A model generated the notes under the pieces. That model worked only from the letters and a program-made list of their open reading frames with translations. It made no database searches and had not been told where the DNA came from. A stretch of DNA of 64,000 nucleotides from Mesorhizobium tianshanense (lineage in GTDB: Bacteria; Pseudomonadota; Alphaproteobacteria; Rhizobiales; Rhizobiaceae): positions 62,001-126,000 of the forward strand of contig NZ_VLKT01000004.1 in NCBI RefSeq assembly GCF_007830515.1. Reading direction: 5' to 3'. The translations under genes and the position numbers were made by a program. Of the stretch, positions 19,845-29,436 are shown piece by piece; position 1 is the first letter of the stretch; every line of letters begins with the position of its first letter.

Positions 19845-20981
19845 ATGGCAGCGTTAGGCGACGAGGGCGGCAGGCGCGCTCAGATCGATGGGCTTCGCGT
19901 TCTTGCCATGGTCGGCGTGCTCTATGTGCACTATTGGAACGAACGCCCAACTTTGGAGTTCGTGAGAGTATCCTTGTTCTTTGTGGTTAGCGGCTTCCTG
20001 ATCAGCCATATCTTGCTTTCCTCTAAAGACTCTCTATCCAAAATTAGCATCATTAACTTTTATATTCGTCGGTCTCTCAGGCTGCTTCCGTCGCTATTTT
20101 TAGTTTTGCTCATCGCGGTTTTGTTCAATATGGACGGTATACGATCGAGCGTTAAATGGCACGTGCTCCAAGGATCGAATCTCTATTTTATGAACACAGA
20201 AGGATGGAAACCATGGATTGTAGCTCATCTATGGAGTCTTAATGTCGTTGAGCAATTCTACATACTTTCACCTATAATCATAATGTTCTTCAGCAGAAGA
20301 TCGATATTCCTAATTTATGCAGGCGTATTTGCTCTCTCTATTGTTCTCCGCGTTCATTGTGTGGATCTAGGAATCAGTCCCTGGGCAAAAATTGTCCTCT
20401 TTGTATTCGATCCTTTAGCCGCAGGAGCCATTCTGGCGTTGGTAAAAGAGAACAGGGACGTACAAGCCGTCCTAACAAGCAGACTAAGCAATTTGGTTTC
20501 AATTGCGATCATATTTTCGCCATTTGTTGTTGGTCATAATTTTGGTCAGTCAGAAAGCTACAGGATATTAAGCATATATGCGTTATCATCCGTCGTTCTG
20601 AGTGCATACGTCGGATATGGTGGGGTCGTAGCGCTTGTGTTGGCCAACCCAGTTGCGCGTTTCCTTAGTCGCGTTAGTTACAGCACCTATATATATCACA
20701 TGGCGATCTGGTGGCTTATTGCAGAAAACTGGCCAACACTTTACCACAAGGGTCCGATTACCTTCTTTGCCATGAGCACTAGCACAATCATTGTCGCTAC
20801 CTTGTCGTGGCATCTGGTCGAAAAGCATTTCGATGCCCTTAAGGTTTTTTTTCCGGTGGCGAAAACGCTCCATAACCCTGCGGGGGATACAGTATCGGAT
20901 CGGCCCCGGAATCTCCCCGTGAAAAGTCAGACGGCAAGTCCAAAAGACGGCTCTATTTCTTACGCGCGATCTGGTTGGTGA
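19845..20981 (+). CDS. Acyltransferase family protein (Acyltransferase_3, OafA/NodX type)
   Basis: A 378-residue polytopic membrane enzyme that O-acylates extracellular sugars. Family marks are RRAQIDGLRVLAMVGVLYVH with the conserved Arg and catalytic-type His, LFFVVSGFLISHILL, INFYIRRSLRLLPSLFLV, HLWSLNVVEQFY and a late YSTYIYHMAIWW. About ten hydrophobic segments are visible. TGGAGAGATAAAGG precedes ATG 19845. Codon use is conspicuously A/T-rich (many ATA, TTA, AAT) compared with every neighbour, which points to recent horizontal acquisition. Likely substrates are lipopolysaccharide O-antigen, capsular polysaccharide or a Nod-factor-like oligosaccharide; none can be chosen from sequence. 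Confidence 0.85.
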   Translation: MAALGDEGGRRAQIDGLRVLAMVGVLYVHYWNERPTLEFVRVSLFFVVSGFLISHILLSSKDSLSKISIINFYIRRSLRLLPSLFLVLLIAVLFNMDGIRSSVKWHVLQGSNLYFMNTEGWKPWIVAHLWSLNVVEQFYILSPIIIMFFSRRSIFLIYAGVFALSIVLRVHCVDLGISPWAKIVLFVFDPLAAGAILALVKENRDVQAVLTSRLSNLVSIAIIFSPFVVGHNFGQSESYRILSIYALSSVVLSAYVGYGGVVALVLANPVARFLSRVSYSTYIYHMAIWWLIAENWPTLYHKGPITFFAMSTSTIIVATLSWHLVEKHFDALKVFFPVAKTLHNPAGDTVSDRPRNLPVKSQTASPKDGSISYARSGW

Positions 20982-21589
20982 GGTCGGTAACGGTGCAGCG
21001 CAGACGCCGATTTCCTCCGCAACCTAAGAGCGCGTGGTGCTTCCGTGAGCGAAAGGCTTTGCCAAGCTTCAACGGGATATTCCGTTTGACCCTCAAACAC
21101 CGACAGATGCGCCCATCCACCCGATGACGCGGCGAGGGCCAACGGCGGTGGCCACCTCGACCTCGACCGCTTTTGCGGAAAAATCCTCCGGGATAACGAC
21201 ATCGCCTCAACCGGGCTGTCTGCGATGACGAGCCGCGCCTGCGGGCTGCGCGGCTCTCCGCCGGTTCGCCAAAGAGCAGTCGCCGTGGGTGGTGGGATCT
21301 GCCCGGATCATGATGCATGGGTCGGAAGATAGAAACGTCGATCGGGCCACGTTGTTCGACTTCGTCCGCTTCCCGGCGTCAGGCCTAGCGGGCCGGTGAC
21401 GCCCGAAAACATGCGCACCACAGCCGCAAAATGGCGAGGACCTCAGCGCTCATTACGCTGCCTCGCTTTCGGTTGCGGCCTCGGAACTTGGCCAGCTGGA
21501 CCGCCCCGGCCCTGCGTCAGGGAACGAACTGCTACGTTATGGGTTAGCACTTCATGATATACGCCCTGAAACACGACGGACGCGGAACG
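20982..21589. other. Non-coding or decayed stretch
   Basis: Short G+C-rich frames on both strands, none longer than about 120 codons with sensible composition and none with a recognisable motif. Given the flanking remnants it is probably degraded mobile DNA. Confidence 0.35.
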
Positions 21590-21796
21590 ATGGCCAACCT
21601 TCTGAACTTGGAGCTGGCTAAGGCCAGGCAGCGCGTTAAGCGAGCGGAGCTCGTCCTCAAGCGCTCGAAAGAAATGCTGGATGAAGACTGCGGAGTCGGA
21701 ATCAATATCGCGCTGTGCAGCAGGATAAGGTCTGCGAAACGTCGAGTTGTCGACGCCAGAGCGCGCCTGACGAAGATCGATTTCACCCAGCGATGA
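21590..21796 (+). CDS. Small hypothetical protein, possibly helical
   Basis: A possible 68-residue basic protein beginning MANLLNLELAKARQRVKRAE and continuing with Lys/Arg/Leu-rich helical stretches and two cysteines (one in INIALCSRI). It would be soluble and coiled-coil-like. ATG 21590 is internal to a slightly longer frame from 21554; neither start has a strong ribosome-binding site. The surrounding DNA is degraded, so this may not be expressed. Confidence 0.35.
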   Translation: MANLLNLELAKARQRVKRAELVLKRSKEMLDEDCGVGINIALCSRIRSAKRRVVDARARLTKIDFTQR

Positions 21797-22000
21797 AGGA
21801 CTTCGCACGGATTGAAACCATCCGGGCCGTCAAAGCCTTCCGATCTGCCGCTGCCCAATGTGGAGCAAGGGACAAACGGCGCGGCATTCCGCAGGGCTTG
21901 CCCCTCTGACCACTGCTGGCACACGCCATGCACACCGAAGCCGCGGCTCGGTATCGCTAAGGCGCGGCGGATCTGATGGCCCGTCTGGCCGGCGCCTTTC

Positions 22001-22138
22001 TTACTCGCTCCGATCTTCGCCGTCTTTTCTGGCGATTGGAATGGTCGTTAGCCTGGGGCCGGACCGACTTTGACGATTGCACCGAAGAACGAAAGTGAGA
22101 TCTGCGCAGCTACATCGCTTCCTGCGCTGATGAAGGCC
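22001..22138 (+). repeat. Degenerate copy of the 34.7-kb small-ORF repeat
   Basis: Bases 22001-22060 (TTACTCGCTCCGATCTTCGC, then CTGGCGATTGGAATGG) and 22096-22134 (GAGATCTGCGCAGCTAC, then TTCCTGCGCTGAT) match 34691-34807 almost base for base, with a few indels and about 30 extra bases in the middle. The open frame of the 34.7-kb copy is broken here, so this is a decayed duplicate. Confidence 0.65.
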
Positions 22139-22181
22139 CCCCGCATTCCATGATGAAGGTTTTAGCCTTAAAAAGGTCTTC

Positions 22182-23164
22182 ATGGACCTGGCCATGAAGC
22201 GTGCCGGCGCCGCGACCCCAAGCGCAAACCGCATCACGCTCGTGCGTGACACCAATGGCGACGGCGTTGCGGATGTGCGCAGGACGTTCGCGGAAGGTCT
22301 CAATTCACCCTTCGGTATGACGCTGTCTAAAGGCAAGCTCTACGTCGCGAATACCGACGCGCTCGTCGCTTTACCCTACTCGAATGGCCAGACCCGAGTC
22401 ATCACACCGCCGGAAAAGATCATCGACTTGCCGGCCGGAGACCTCAACCATCATTGGACCAAGGACGTGATCGCAAGTCCGGATGGGCGCAAGCTCTACG
22501 TCACGTCGGCTCCAACAGTAACGTTGGAGAAAACGGTATGGCCGCGGAGAAGAACCGCGCCGCCGTCCTTGAAGTGGATTTGTCTAGCCGCCGCACGCGG
22601 GTCTTCGCTTCGGGGCTGCGCAACCCGAACGGGCTCTCCTGGAACCCTGAAACTGGCGAGCTTTGGGTTGCCGTCAACGAGCGTGACGAGATCGGCGACG
22701 ATCTCGTGCCGGATTACATGACCTCGGTTCGTGACGGCGCTTTCTACGGCTGGCCCTACAGCTACTACGGACAGAACGTCGACAAACGCGTCAAGCCGCA
22801 GCGCCCCGATCTCGTGGCGCGCGCGGTCAAGCCCGATTATGCGCTAGGCTCACATACCGCCTCGCTGGGACTGACCTTCTCCAAAGGCGCGCCGCTCGGT
22901 CCGGCCTACGGCAACGGCGCGTTCGTTGGCCAGCACGGCTCGTGGAACAGAAGCGTGCACAGCGGTTACAAAGTGATCTTCGTGCCGTTCCGTGGTGGTG
23001 AACCGAGCGGTCCGCCTAAGGATGTGCTCACAGGCTTTATCGGGCGCAATGGCGAGGCGATGGGCCGTCCGGTCGGCGTTGCGATCGATCAAGCCGGCGC
23101 ACTGCTCGTTGCCGACGATGTCGGTAATGTCATCTGGCGGGTGAGCCGTGCAAATCGCCATTAA
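22182..23164 (+). pseudogene. PQQ-type sorbosone/glucose dehydrogenase, truncated and frameshifted
   Basis: The remaining part of a secreted beta-propeller sugar dehydrogenase (GSDH/sorbosone dehydrogenase family). The first frame (22182 to about 22512) reads [39 protein letters not shown] and [20 protein letters not shown]. At about 22505-22512 the frame shifts, and the expected [19 protein letters not shown] continues in another frame to 23164 with [31 protein letters not shown] and a normal C-terminus. One base appears lost. The usual N-terminal 100 or so residues and the signal peptide are also missing; homology starts only around 22150, just after the repeat at 22001. The gene is therefore broken twice. 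Confidence 0.8.
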
Positions 23165-23245
23165 GCGCCTCAAGCCCGTTATACGGACGCCGCGTCTCCG
23201 CGCGCAAAAAACCTGTGCCGTTTCTAATGCCAGCTTTTCAGATTG

Positions 23246-23518
23246 GTAGCAGCCGTATCCATGAAAGAGACGGCAATATCGATCCGGCAGGACGGCAAGA
23301 GGATTTGGCGGGGCAAGTGCGCGTCCGACCCGCAACTGCTCGCGGCGGTGATCCGCAAGCGCGCACCGTATGCCCGGCGGTTCGAGACGGGGCCACTGTC
23401 GGTGTGGTTTTACTATGTGCTGACAGCAGAGGGGCTGCCGGTGATCTGCATCGACGCGCGGCAAGGCCGCGCTTGATATGGCCGCGAACAAGACCGATGC
23501 GAACGATGCCGATGGCCC
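23246..23518 (+). mobile_element. IS110-family transposase remnant, N-terminal fragment
   Basis: The frame reads VSMKETAISIRQDGKRIWRG and GPLSVWFYYVLTAEGLPVIC, then IDARQGRA and a stop. In another frame it continues LDMAANKTDANDADG. This is the DEDD-type catalytic N-terminal half of IS110 transposases, broken by a frameshift near 23465 and cut off before the C-terminal Transposase_20 domain. It is not functional. Confidence 0.75.
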
Positions 23519-23811
23519 TGCCGCTCGATCGATGCAAGAACATGACGTAATCGCGGGAGCGGTGGCCACCTAAGATGTGGCGGCGATGTTCGAACATCTA
23601 GCCGGCTGGCTGTCCCCCGATAGGATGAAGAACGGGCTCACGATCGACACCAGGCCCAGGCATCGAACGGAGGTGGCATGAAAGAGGTCGCGCTCTCGGA
23701 AGAACGGACCGCTGAAAGATGCTGATGGCGATGGAGGGTCAGTCGCACTTCCTGCCTTGCAGCGTACCGCATTGGGGTTTCGAGGCTCTCAATAACGGAG
23801 GAAGTGGGACC

Positions 23812-23973
23812 GTGTCTTACGATTATCCTATCGGCGTGGATTACCACAAATCCTATAGCCATCTCGTCGTTCAGGACGGCGGCGGGCGAACACTGCGCTC
23901 GGGCCGGGTGAAGAATGACCGGCATTCGATCGCGGCGTTGCTGGACCGCTACAAGGACAACTCTCATGGTTGC
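23812..23973 (+). mobile_element. Second IS110-type transposase remnant, 5-prime end only
   Basis: A GTG start at 23812 with an ACGGAGGAAGTG ribosome-binding site begins VSYDYPIGVDYHKSYSHLVV and continues GGRTLRSGRVKNDRHSIAAL, then DRYKDNSHG before unrelated sequence. This is a different IS110 subgroup (IGVDYHK start) from the fragment at 23246. Only about 54 codons survive. The region 23519-23811 between the two fragments has no recognisable gene. Confidence 0.65.
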
Positions 23974-24109
23974 GGGAGGATATAGGGACAGCCCTGTTCA
24001 GCCGCTACCGACTCGATTTGCAAATCGGCATAAAAGCTCCCAATCTGGTTGCCGCCGCAGCAAAGCTTGATATTTGTTAGACGGCGAAGCAACGGGAGGA
24101 AATTCGCAC

Positions 24110-25135
24110 ATGAAAAAGTCCTATGTCCGTCTGGCGGCAACGGCTGCAATGCTCGTGGGTGCCGCCACCTCGGCTTACGCCGACAGCCTCACCCTCTATT
24201 GCGCCGCCGACGAGGCCTGGTGCCAGCAGATCAAGACCACCTTCGAGGAAAAGACCGGCATCACCGTCGACATGACCCGCAAGAGCTCCGGCGAGACATA
24301 TGCCCAGTTGCGCGCCGAAGCCGGAAACCCGAAGGGCGACGTCTGGTGGGGCGGCACCGGCGATCCCCATCTCCAGGCTGCCGAGGAAGGACTGACCGAG
24401 GAATATACGTCCCCGATGCGCGGCGAACTGCACGACTGGGCGATCAAGCAGGCGGAAGCCGCCAACAACAAGACGATCGGCGTGTATTCCGGTGCGCTCG
24501 GCTTCGGCTACAACAAGGATCTGTTGGCCAAGAGCAACCTGCCGGAGCCGAAATGCTGGGCCGACCTGACCAAGCCGGAATACAAGGGCCACATCCAGAT
24601 AGCCAACCCGAACTCATCGGGCACCGCCTATACGATGCTCGCCACGATGGTTCAGCTGATGGGCGAAGACAAGGGTTTTGAATACCTGAAGGCGCTCCAC
24701 GCCAACATCAACCAGTACACCAAGTCCGGCTCCGCTCCGATTAAGGCCGCCGGTCTCGGCGAAACGACCATCGGCATCGTCTTCATGCACGACGCGGTGG
24801 CGCAGACGGCAGCCGGCTTCCCGATCGTCACGGTGGCGCCTTGCGAAGGCACCGGCTATGAGATCGGCTCGATGTCGCTGATCAAGGGCGCCCGCAACCC
24901 GGACGCAGCAAAGCAGTTCTACGACTGGGCGCTGACCGCCGAGATGCAGTCGAAGGCGAAGGACGTGAAGTCGTTCCAGCTGCCTTCGAACAAGAACGCC
25001 ACCGCGTCCGAACTGTCGCCCGACCTGTCGACCATCAAGCTCATCGACTACGACTTCAAGAAGTATGGATCGAGCGACGAGCGCAAGCGCCTGCTGCAGA
25101 AGTGGGATACGGAGGTCTCGACCCTGCCGCAGTAA
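24110..25135 (+). CDS. ABC transporter substrate-binding protein, AfuA/FbpA-like
   Basis: A 341-residue periplasmic binding protein of the ferric/AfuA class. The signal peptide MKKSYVRLAATAAMLVGAAT ends at AYA before DSLTLYCAADEAW. Family features include FEEKTGITVDMTRKSSGE, GDVWWGGTGDPHLQAAEEGL and the C-terminal FQLPSNKNATASELSPDL. GGGAGGAAATTCGCAC precedes ATG 24110. The tyrosine pair used for iron in FbpA is not evident. AfuA of Actinobacillus, once thought to bind iron, was shown to bind hexose phosphates. The two phosphatase genes at the end of this cluster fit a phosphorylated sugar or polyol better than iron (inference). Confidence 0.86.
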   Translation: MKKSYVRLAATAAMLVGAATSAYADSLTLYCAADEAWCQQIKTTFEEKTGITVDMTRKSSGETYAQLRAEAGNPKGDVWWGGTGDPHLQAAEEGLTEEYTSPMRGELHDWAIKQAEAANNKTIGVYSGALGFGYNKDLLAKSNLPEPKCWADLTKPEYKGHIQIANPNSSGTAYTMLATMVQLMGEDKGFEYLKALHANINQYTKSGSAPIKAAGLGETTIGIVFMHDAVAQTAAGFPIVTVAPCEGTGYEIGSMSLIKGARNPDAAKQFYDWALTAEMQSKAKDVKSFQLPSNKNATASELSPDLSTIKLIDYDFKKYGSSDERKRLLQKWDTEVSTLPQ

Positions 25136-25137
25136 TC

Positions 25138-27420
25138 ATGCGCGTCCGCACTGCCACCAGCGCGCTTCACCCGACCGTCGTCCTGTGGACGGCGGTCGGC
25201 TTGGTCGGCTATGCGCTGCTGCCGTGGTACGGGCTGGACGGCAACTTCTTCACCTTGTCCTGGCTGTTGGACGGCTATCCGCTTGACGACGACGTCGCGC
25301 CGGCGCTTTTCCTTGTGCTGCAAGGCGAGAAACTCTGGCTCGCACCCCTCGGCCCGCTGCTTCTCGCGCCGCTTCTGCTATGGGGGCGGCGGAAATCCGG
25401 TCCCTTCTTCGGGTATTTGCTGATCGCCGTCGGCGCGACCGGCTTCGCCTACTTCCTGCTTCAAGGCTTCGGCATCGGTCTGCGCGGCTTCCAGTGGCAA
25501 TGGCTGACCTCGCTTTTCGGCGAGCTTGACGACCGCCAGTTCGGCATGGGCTGGGGAGCGCTGCTGGTAAGCGGCGCGTTCCTGTTCCTGTTCACCCTCG
25601 GGCTTGCGGCGCGCGGCGCGGTGGCCGGCGACGAATTCGTCGTCGGCTCGATCGGCTTCGTCGTCGCTGTGGTCGCCATCTTCATCTTCATGCCAATCGG
25701 TCAAATGCTGGGGAGCGCGCTGCTCACACAGGAGGGCGACTATTCGCTTCCCGTCTTTCTCGCGAAACTCTTCAGCGGCCGGCTCTGGGGTCTCGGCTGC
25801 CTCTCCGGCGGTCCGCGCTGCGGCGTCGCCTGGAACTCGCTCTTTCTCGCCATCCTCGTCGGCGTGATGACCACCGCGCTCGGCCTTGTCTTTGCCCTGG
25901 TGGTGACTCGTACCGGCTTTCGCTACGGCGCGCTGTTGCGCGCGCTGACCGTGCTGCCGATCATCACACCACCCTTCGTCATCGGCCTCGCCATCATTCT
26001 TCTGTTCGGCCTCTCGGGCGCCATCAATCAGGGTTTCGCCGAGCTCATCGGTGTCCAACCGACGCGATGGGTCTATGGCCTGCCCGGCCTGCTGATCGCG
26101 CAGGTGCTCGCCTTCACCCCGATCGCTTTTCTGGTGATGATCGGAGTGGTCGAGGGCGTCAGCCCGTCCATGGAGGAGGCCGCCCAGACCCTGCGCGCCA
26201 ATCGCTGGCAGACCTTCATCACCGTCTCTTTGCCTTTGATGCGACCGGGTCTGGCCAACGCCTTTCTGCTCGGCTTTATCGAGAGCATGGCCGACTTCGG
26301 CAATCCGCTGGTGCTCGGCGGCAATTTCGATGTGCTGTCGACCGAGATTTTCTTCGCCATCGTCGGCGCACAGTACGACCAGGCACAGGCAGCGATCCTC
26401 GCCATAGTGCTCCTGTTCTTTACGCTCGGGGCTTTCTACGCCCAGCGATTCTGGCTCGGCAAGAAGTCCTACACGACCGTCTCCGGCAAGGGCGACGCCG
26501 GCGTCCACCCGCATCTGCCGACGACTTTCCGCAACCTCGTCTTCGCGGTGGCCGCCGTCTGGACGCTGTTCACCTTGCTGATCTACGTGACGATCTTCTA
26601 TGGCAGCTTCGTCAAGCTGTGGGGCGTCGATTTCTCGCTGACCTTCGACCACTACGTGAAATCCTTCGCCGTCGGCTGGAACCAGTTCGGCATCCACTGG
26701 CGGGGTGCGGCCTGGAGCTCGTTCTGGACGACCATGGAAATTGCGTTGATCTCCGCGCCGCTGACCGCAGCCATCGGACTGCTGACCGCCTACTTGCTGG
26801 TGCGCCAGAATTTTGCCGGCAAAGACACCTTCGAGTTCGCAACGATGCTGTCCTTCGCCATTCCCGGCACTGTCATCGGCGTGTCCTATGTGATCGCGTT
26901 CAACGTGCCGCCGATCGAGCTCACCGGCACCGGCATCATCCTGGTGCTCTCCTTCATCTTCCGCAACATGCCGGTCGGGGTCCGCGCCGGTGTCGCGTCG
27001 ATGTCGCAGATCGACCGCAGCCTTGACGAGTCCTCGCTGACTCTTGGGGCTAACTCCTGGCAGACCTTCCGCAAGGTGGTGCTGCCGCTGCTGCGGCCGG
27101 CGATCCTCGCCGCGCTGGTTTATTCCTTCGTTCGCGCCATGACCGCCATCAGCGCCATCATCTTCCTGGTCAGCGCCCAGTACGACATGTCGACCAGCTA
27201 CATTGTCGGCCGCGTCGAGAACAATGAATACGGCATCGCCATCGCCTATTCGGCCGTGCTGATCGGCGTCATGCTGGCGGTGATCGGACTGATGCAGCTT
27301 GCCGTTGGCAGCCGCATGATCGGCCGGCGCGGCCTCGAAGGCGATCTGGCGCAGTCGCGCACCAATGTCAGCCAGGCGGCCGTGGCGCGTCCACAACCGG
27401 CGATCTCGGGAGGTGGATGA
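25138..27420 (+). CDS. ABC transporter permease with two fused membrane domains (AfuB/FbpB type)
   Basis: A 760-residue inner-membrane protein. The N-terminal ~190 residues form an extra set of about five hydrophobic segments absent from shorter FbpB proteins. Then come two binding-protein-dependent transport domains with EAA loops MEEAAQTLRANRWQTFITVS (first half) and LDESSLTLGANSWQTFRKVV (second half). The start lies 2 bp after the binding-protein stop, so no promoter separates them, and the end overlaps the ATPase start. Both halves of the pore are thus on one chain. The long N-terminus resembles the organisation of Afu-type systems. Confidence 0.88.
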   Translation: MRVRTATSALHPTVVLWTAVGLVGYALLPWYGLDGNFFTLSWLLDGYPLDDDVAPALFLVLQGEKLWLAPLGPLLLAPLLLWGRRKSGPFFGYLLIAVGATGFAYFLLQGFGIGLRGFQWQWLTSLFGELDDRQFGMGWGALLVSGAFLFLFTLGLAARGAVAGDEFVVGSIGFVVAVVAIFIFMPIGQMLGSALLTQEGDYSLPVFLAKLFSGRLWGLGCLSGGPRCGVAWNSLFLAILVGVMTTALGLVFALVVTRTGFRYGALLRALTVLPIITPPFVIGLAIILLFGLSGAINQGFAELIGVQPTRWVYGLPGLLIAQVLAFTPIAFLVMIGVVEGVSPSMEEAAQTLRANRWQTFITVSLPLMRPGLANAFLLGFIESMADFGNPLVLGGNFDVLSTEIFFAIVGAQYDQAQAAILAIVLLFFTLGAFYAQRFWLGKKSYTTVSGKGDAGVHPHLPTTFRNLVFAVAAVWTLFTLLIYVTIFYGSFVKLWGVDFSLTFDHYVKSFAVGWNQFGIHWRGAAWSSFWTTMEIALISAPLTAAIGLLTAYLLVRQNFAGKDTFEFATMLSFAIPGTVIGVSYVIAFNVPPIELTGTGIILVLSFIFRNMPVGVRAGVASMSQIDRSLDESSLTLGANSWQTFRKVVLPLLRPAILAALVYSFVRAMTAISAIIFLVSAQYDMSTSYIVGRVENNEYGIAIAYSAVLIGVMLAVIGLMQLAVGSRMIGRRGLEGDLAQSRTNVSQAAVARPQPAISGGG

Positions 27421-28496
27421 TGGCCGAAATTCGCAGCAATGCCGCCTCAGTCGAGTTCAGGAACGTCACCAAGATCTACGGCAAGAGCAAGACGCCCGCC
27501 GTCAACGGCATCTCGCTGTTCATCGAGGCAGGGAAGCTGGTCACCCTCCTTGGCCCGTCCGGCTGCGGCAAGACGACCACCTTGCGCATGATCGCCGGAC
27601 TGGAAATGGTGACGAGCGGCCAGATCCTGATCGGTGGCGCCGACGTCACCCGGCTGCCGGCAACCGACCGCGATGTGTCGATGGTGTTTCAATCCTACGC
27701 GCTTTTCCCGCACATGACCGTGACCCAGAACGTCGAATACGGCCTGGGCTTTTCCGGCTTCGCCAGGAAGGAGACGGTCGAGAGGGCCAGGGCCGGGCTT
27801 GAGCTGGTCGGACTCGCCAATTTCGGCGACCGCCTGCCGAGCCAGCTTTCAGGCGGACAGCAACAGCGTGTCGCGGTCGCGCGGGCGCTGGTCCTGGAGC
27901 CGCAGGTGCTGCTCTTCGACGAGCCCTTGTCGAACCTGGATGCCAAGTTGCGCCGCCGCGTACGCGAGGAAATCCGCGAGATTCAGCAGAAACTCGGCCT
28001 GACCGTCGTCTATGTCACCCACGACCAGGAGGAGGCACTCGCCGTCTCCGATCGCATCATCGTGATGAACAATGCGGTAATTGCTCAAGACGGCACGCCG
28101 CGCGACCTCTACGAGCAGCCCGCAAATGCTTTCGTGGCCGACTTCATCGGCGAAGCCAACATGTTCCAATGCGAGATCGTGTCGGTCGAAGGCGAACGCG
28201 CCACCGTGCATCTAGGCCCCGCCGTCCTGAAGCTGCCGGCTCGCGGCCGCAAGCCGGGGCCAGCCAAGCTTGCGGCGCGACCGTCCCGCCTCGAGATTGG
28301 CGAACCGGATGCTCCCGGCACTTTGCCCGGCACGCTTGAAAAAGTGACCTATGTCGGCAGCCACCTCGAATTCGTGGTCGCCACGGAATTCGGCGAAGTC
28401 TTCGTGATCTCGCCGGATGTCGATACGGCGTTTCAAGCTGGGCAGCCGGTGAGCATCGGCTTTCCCGAACGCGGACCCGTGCTGATCACAGACTGA
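27417..28496 (+). CDS. ABC transporter ATP-binding protein, AfuC/PotA-like
   Basis: A 359-residue ATPase. Walker A GPSGCGKTTTLRMIAG, Q-loop MVFQSYALFPHM, signature LSGGQQQRVAVARALVLEP, Walker B VLLFDEPLSNLDA and the H-loop VYVTHDQEEALAVSD are all intact. The C-terminal ~110 residues form a TOBE/OB regulatory domain (GEANMFQCEIVSVEGERATV onward) typical of MalK/PotA-type importers. Its last 11 bp overlap the convergent phosphatase gene on the other strand. It energises the AfuB-like permease upstream. Confidence 0.9.
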   Translation: MMAEIRSNAASVEFRNVTKIYGKSKTPAVNGISLFIEAGKLVTLLGPSGCGKTTTLRMIAGLEMVTSGQILIGGADVTRLPATDRDVSMVFQSYALFPHMTVTQNVEYGLGFSGFARKETVERARAGLELVGLANFGDRLPSQLSGGQQQRVAVARALVLEPQVLLFDEPLSNLDAKLRRRVREEIREIQQKLGLTVVYVTHDQEEALAVSDRIIVMNNAVIAQDGTPRDLYEQPANAFVADFIGEANMFQCEIVSVEGERATVHLGPAVLKLPARGRKPGPAKLAARPSRLEIGEPDAPGTLPGTLEKVTYVGSHLEFVVATEFGEVFVISPDVDTAFQAGQPVSIGFPERGPVLITD

Positions 28497-29286
28497 ATGC
28501 CTGTTTGCAAAGTGCGTGGACCTTGTCGAACACGCCTTTACCGCCCGCGATGACCAATGTTCCTTCCTCCAGGACCGTTTTCGGGTCGGGCGTGACGACC
28601 AATCCGCCAGCCTCTTCGACCAGAAGCATGCCGGCGAGGCAGTCCCAAGCGTTCATATGCTCCTCGACATAGGCAAGCAGCCTGCCCGAGGCGACATAGG
28701 CAAGCATCAGCGCACCGGACGCATTGCGGAAAAACACGCCGCCCTCCTGAAGCAGGAGATCGATCAGGTTGGCGATGTTGCGAGCCTCACGACGATTGGA
28801 GAAGCCGGTTCCGACCGAGCCTTGCGTCAGGCTCGTCGTCGGGCTTGTCTTGATGGCCCGGTTGTTGAGGAAGGCTCCGCCGCCGCGCCGGCCATAAAAA
28901 GTCTCGCCGGTGGACGGTTCATGGATAACGCCCACGACCGTCACACCGTCCTTGACGCAGGCGATGACGACGGTCCAGGCCGGGATGCCGCGCAGGAAGT
29001 TGGCAGTGCCGTCGATCGGATCTATCACCCATGTGTAACCCGATCCGCCCACAAGCGCGGCGTGTTCCTCTCCGATAACGCCGTCTTCTGGATATTGCGC
29101 CGCAAGCTCCTGGCGGATGAACGTCTCGACATTCCGGTCGGCCTCGGAGACCAGGTCCTGATGACCCTTGCTCTCGATCGTGAGTGTCTCCAGTTGTCGG
29201 AAATACTGCATGCCGAGTTCACCGCCGCGCTGCGCCAACGCAGTTGCAAACAGCATCCGATCGTTATTGTCACCGGCCATGGGCAT
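28486..29286 (-). CDS. Inositol monophosphatase family phosphatase
   Basis: A 266-residue Mg-dependent sugar/inositol phosphatase. Metal-site motifs are all present: GEEHAALVGG (Glu of motif 1), WVIDPIDGTANFLRGIP (motif 2, the DPIDGT box) and NAWDCLAGMLLVEEAGG (motif 3). Length is normal. The enzyme class hydrolyses inositol-1-phosphate, fructose-1,6-bisphosphate, histidinol-phosphate or PAPS, so the substrate is open. It converges on the ATPase gene with an 11-bp overlap. Together with the histidine phosphatase upstream on the same strand, it flanks the Afu-like importer and could dephosphorylate the imported compound. Start 29286 lacks a strong ribosome-binding site; ATG two codons later is equally possible. 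Confidence 0.87.
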   Translation of the reverse strand: MPMAGDNNDRMLFATALAQRGGELGMQYFRQLETLTIESKGHQDLVSEADRNVETFIRQELAAQYPEDGVIGEEHAALVGGSGYTWVIDPIDGTANFLRGIPAWTVVIACVKDGVTVVGVIHEPSTGETFYGRRGGGAFLNNRAIKTSPTTSLTQGSVGTGFSNRREARNIANLIDLLLQEGGVFFRNASGALMLAYVASGRLLAYVEEHMNAWDCLAGMLLVEEAGGLVVTPDPKTVLEEGTLVIAGGKGVFDKVHALCKQAFSL

Positions 29287-29436
29287 CCGCTCAATGTTTT
29301 TGGGTAAAGGAACAATCCACCCCTCGCATTTGCGACACGTAGCAGTCGTTCAGGCGCAATGGAAACGCTTTGGTCAAAGCAGGTGGCGACCGCCCGACGC
29401 CTGTCCGCATTATTGCGCAGTCTGGGAGAGGTTGAA

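Noticed and set aside
25378..27396. A 672-codon leftward open frame opposite the Afu-type permease
   Set aside because: It is the antisense of a clear membrane protein. The frame is open because of G+C-rich codon bias, and its product is a low-complexity His/Asp/Glu/Arg-rich string with no domain.
24110..28496. Annotation as a ferric iron importer
   Set aside because: The family name suggests iron, but no tyrosine pair for iron is evident in the binding protein. The linked phosphatases point to a phosphorylated organic ligand, so substrate is left open.
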